NCBI GenBank assembly: GCA_937885465.1 | Contig: CAKZZM010000025.1 | Span: forward strand, 1 to 64,000 | Reading direction: 5' to 3' | From: an uncultured Bacteroidales bacterium | GTDB lineage: Bacteria; Bacteroidota; Bacteroidia; Bacteroidales; Paludibacteraceae | DNA: 64,000 nt | Shown: piece after piece, positions 61,891 to 64,000 of the stretch | Layout: every line of letters starts with the position of its first letter | Position numbering within the stretch: the first letter of the stretch is position 1 | The notes under the pieces: model-generated | Told to the model about the DNA's origin: nothing | Databases searched by the model: none | The model's input: the letters and a program-made list of their open reading frames with translations, nothing else | Position numbers and translations under genes: made by a program

Positions 61891-62835
61891 CCTGTATTTT
61901 TTCTCGTCTTCGTCGTTTAGGAGTGAGAGGTAGCCGGAGTATCTTGTCGGGGCTATCTTGGCGTTCTTCACCGCTTCAACAACGGCGCAGCCGGGTTCGT
62001 CGATATGTAGGCAGTTGCGGAAGCGACACTCGGAGGAGACGGCGAATATATCGCGGAAATAATGCCCCACCTCTTCGCGTTTGAAGTCGAAGGTGCCAAA
62101 GCCTCTTATGCCCGGGGTGTCGATGACGCGGGTGTCGTCATTATCAAGGAAATACATCTGCGAGAATGTGGTGGTGTGCTTACCCTGGTTATGCACATCG
62201 GATATCTCAGCCGTGCGTGCCACCTCTTCTCCGACGAGGGCGTTGAGCAGTGTCGATTTGCCGACGCCCGAGTTGCCGCTCAGCAGTGTCGTCTTGCCGC
62301 GGAAGAGATCGAGTAGGGTAGTAAATGGCGTTGAAAGGGCGTTTAAATGCTGTTTAAACAGTGCTGAAAAGGGTATGGCGGTATAGCCGAGCGAGCGGTA
62401 GAGCGCAAGCAGATATTGTAGTTCGGCTATATCGTCCTCGTCGAGCAGGTCTGTCTTGTTGAACATCAGCATTACGGGAACGCGGTAGGCTTCGCAGGTG
62501 GCGAGGACGCGGTCGATGAAGGTGGTGTTGGTCTGCGGACGGCGGAGCGTCACGAGCAGTGCCACCTGGTCGATATTGGCGGCGAGGATATGTGACTGCC
62601 GAGAGAGGTTAGTGGAGCGACGGATGATATAGTTACGGCGGTCGCGGATATCTGTTATCCAGTTGGTGCCGTCAGGCTGTTGCTGCACCGTGACGTAGTC
62701 GCCTACGGCAACGGGGTTGGTGGAGCGGATGCCGCGCAAGCGAAAATTGCCCTTGACAGCCGCTTCGATATGCGCGCCGTCATCGGTCAAGACGCGGTAT
62801 GTGGAGCCTGAGGTGCGTATTATTAAGCCGTTCAT
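61888..62835 (-). CDS. rsgA: Ribosome small subunit-dependent GTPase A
   Basis: A 315-residue circularly permuted GTPase in late 30S maturation. An OB-fold N-terminus (to about 70), G4 NKTD (about 125-128), G1 GNSGVGKSTLLN (about 196-207), G3 DTPGIRGFG (about 240-248) and a C-terminal zinc motif (ECRFRNCLHIDEPGC). It ends KKYR-TAG, with the stop in a class A repeat. Confidence 0.95.
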   Translation of the reverse strand: MNGLIIRTSGSTYRVLTDDGAHIEAAVKGNFRLRGIRSTNPVAVGDYVTVQQQPDGTNWITDIRDRRNYIIRRSTNLSRQSHILAANIDQVALLVTLRRPQTNTTFIDRVLATCEAYRVPVMLMFNKTDLLDEDDIAELQYLLALYRSLGYTAIPFSALFKQHLNALSTPFTTLLDLFRGKTTLLSGNSGVGKSTLLNALVGEEVARTAEISDVHNQGKHTTTFSQMYFLDNDDTRVIDTPGIRGFGTFDFKREEVGHYFRDIFAVSSECRFRNCLHIDEPGCAVVEAVKNAKIAPTRYSGYLSLLNDEDEKKYR

Positions 62836-62848
62836 ATTTTTATCACTT

Positions 62849-64000
62849 CTAAAAAGCCTCTTTTACCGTGAGGTAGAAGCTGTAGGCGTTTATGTCGTCC
62901 CAGCGGTTCATGTAATTATTGCGTGCTATGTCAGCCCTTATATTGATGCCTGCGGTGTTGAATTGCAGCCTCAGTCCTATGCCGTATCCCACTTTGGGCA
63001 TTGTCCACTGCGGTTGGTGCAGGCTGTAGGTGTCGCCTACGGCGGCGAAGACCGTGCCGCGCAGGATATGATAGATAGGAAAGCGCAGTTCGCCTTGCAG
63101 GGCAAAGGCTGACTCGTCTCTGAACAGACCGTGGTAGAACCCGCGGAGCAGGTCGGTACCGCCGAGCGTGGGCATCAGTACGCTTATCGGAGAGTAGGCT
63201 GCTTCGCCGCTTGCGCCGGTCGTCTGCCACGTGTGAGTGCCTATTAGCATATCGGCATATACCTGGTAGGCGAAAATCAGTTCTTTGTAGAGCGGCACGA
63301 AGTGGCGGAGGTCGAGCACTATGTGAGCCATAGGAACGAAGACGGTGCCCTCACCCGTCCCGCCCTCTGCATACCTGCCGAGGGAGGAAGAGCCGCGGGC
63401 AAAGATAGAGGCACCGTAGAAATAGGTCTGCGCCTTGAAGAAGAGTCCGCAGTGAGGGTAGTAGATATTCTCCCGCGTGTCGTACATAGCTGCTGCGCCT
63501 GCGGCGGTCAGCAGCCAACTCTTGCCGGGCGTGATGCCCCTGCCCTCATATCTTATGTCGGCACCGCCGCCTATGTGCCAAGCGTCGGTCAGACGGTAGA
63601 GCGGTTGGGCGTACAGCCGGAAGAGGGAGGCATCGTACTGCTGAGGCGGGGAGAGCAGGGAGGGGCTGCTATTGCCTATCCCGTAGAAACGGTCAGGGTA
63701 GAAGCGGTAGCCGGCGCGAAACGACAGCTGCAGGCGGTCTGTGAGGTAGAGAGTGCCGCTGAGGTTGATAAACCACTGCCTGCGGAGAGTATAAGCACCA
63801 TCGATATTGAGCTCGGAGGCACGACGCATATTGTCGTCGGGCATGACTATATAACCTGCCGCACTGACGCCGAATGCCCATGTCGTCTCGGGAGAGTAGG
63901 CTGCGGTAGGAGCACCTATGGCAGGCCAGTTCAGCATACTATTAAGCCTGCCTGCCGAAGACTGATCTTCGGCGGACAGGCTAAACACAAAGCACCAGGT
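62849..64000 (-). CDS. Surface antigen/Omp85-like outer membrane barrel protein, 5' partial
   Basis: At least 379 residues of a predicted beta-barrel protein of the bacterial surface antigen (D15) type; the frame is open past the window end, where FVFSLSAEDQ looks like the end of a signal peptide. Barrel strands such as LQLSFRAGYRFY, GGADIRYEGRGI and GTDLLRGFYHGLFRDES (an RGF-type motif near the end) are typical. The final segment SFYLTVKEAF ends in Phe as outer membrane proteins do. Lack of visible POTRA domains suggests a barrel-only member. The start lies outside the window. Confidence 0.7.
   Translation of the reverse strand, partial: TWCFVFSLSAEDQSSAGRLNSMLNWPAIGAPTAAYSPETTWAFGVSAAGYIVMPDDNMRRASELNIDGAYTLRRQWFINLSGTLYLTDRLQLSFRAGYRFYPDRFYGIGNSSPSLLSPPQQYDASLFRLYAQPLYRLTDAWHIGGGADIRYEGRGITPGKSWLLTAAGAAAMYDTRENIYYPHCGLFFKAQTYFYGASIFARGSSSLGRYAEGGTGEGTVFVPMAHIVLDLRHFVPLYKELIFAYQVYADMLIGTHTWQTTGASGEAAYSPISVLMPTLGGTDLLRGFYHGLFRDESAFALQGELRFPIYHILRGTVFAAVGDTYSLHQPQWTMPKVGYGIGLRLQFNTAGINIRADIARNNYMNRWDDINAYSFYLTVKEAF

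Overview
The window looks like a chromosomal segment of a gut or rumen-type Bacteroidales (phylum Bacteroidota). The evidence is: promoters of the form TTTG, then 19-20 nt, then TAnnTTTG, at many genes; the rpmB-rpmG-DUF4295 trio; pdxJ beside ExbB/ExbD/TonB; paired Wza-like lipoproteins with a Wzc-type kinase; BspA-type leucine-rich and PCMD-type secreted proteins with short C-terminal tails like those of type IX cargo; and absence of Shine-Dalgarno-led starts. About 45 protein genes, one tRNA-Gln and no rRNA or transposase were found.

Layout. 1-7.5 kb: surface glycan cluster (cytidylyltransferase, SDR reductase, LicD, GT4 and flippase on +; asparagine-synthase-like protein and GT2 on -). 7.8-13.3 kb: secreted LRR protein, RhuM-family gene and an OB-fold lipoprotein, all on -. 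13.9-17.3 kb: infC-rpmI-rplT and a PpiD/SurA-like chaperone. 17.5-22.2 kb: aroC on -, divergent from a pdxJ-exbB-exbD-tonB-DJ-1 operon. 22.4-33.6 kb: a long minus-strand run (flippase, two FKBPs, endonuclease I, pssA, AmpG-like MFS, DUF748/AsmA-like, dgt). 33.7-38.4 kb: rfbC, rfbD, PrsW, rpmB, rpmG, DUF4295 and a diacylglycerol-kinase-like lipid kinase. 38.7-48.1 kb: one gene for a 3121-residue secreted protein of about 30 cadherin-like beta-sandwich repeats. 48.5-57.5 kb: gyrA, TPR protein, two Wza-like lipoproteins, a Wzc-like kinase with an extreme Gly/Tyr tail, truA. 57.5-64 kb: GH28 + DUF4861 pair, tRNA-Gln, HPr-kinase-like protein, rsgA and a truncated outer-membrane barrel protein.

The most striking property is a network of short dispersed repeats, mostly hairpin-forming, that fills almost every non-coding gap and also enters genes. 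Class A: GAACGTCTCCGAACGTTC. Class B: arms AGAGACGGTG/CACCGTCTCT around TTTTT. Class C: AAGTACCAAGTGACG-type tracts. Class D: GCGGGCAGAGCCCTAAAGT plus TTACAG tracts. Class E: GCGGACGGCTCGTCCGC. Class F: AGTCGGCATT/AATGCCGACT. Arms of A and B vary by compensatory changes. Copies sit in frame inside five proteins (GyrA, a flippase, an asparagine-synthase-like enzyme, a lipid kinase, an endonuclease), supply or touch the stop codon of about ten genes, and occupy the 5' leaders of infC, gyrA and others. This resembles in concept the Rickettsia palindromic elements, but the sequences are different and no mobilising enzyme is present here.
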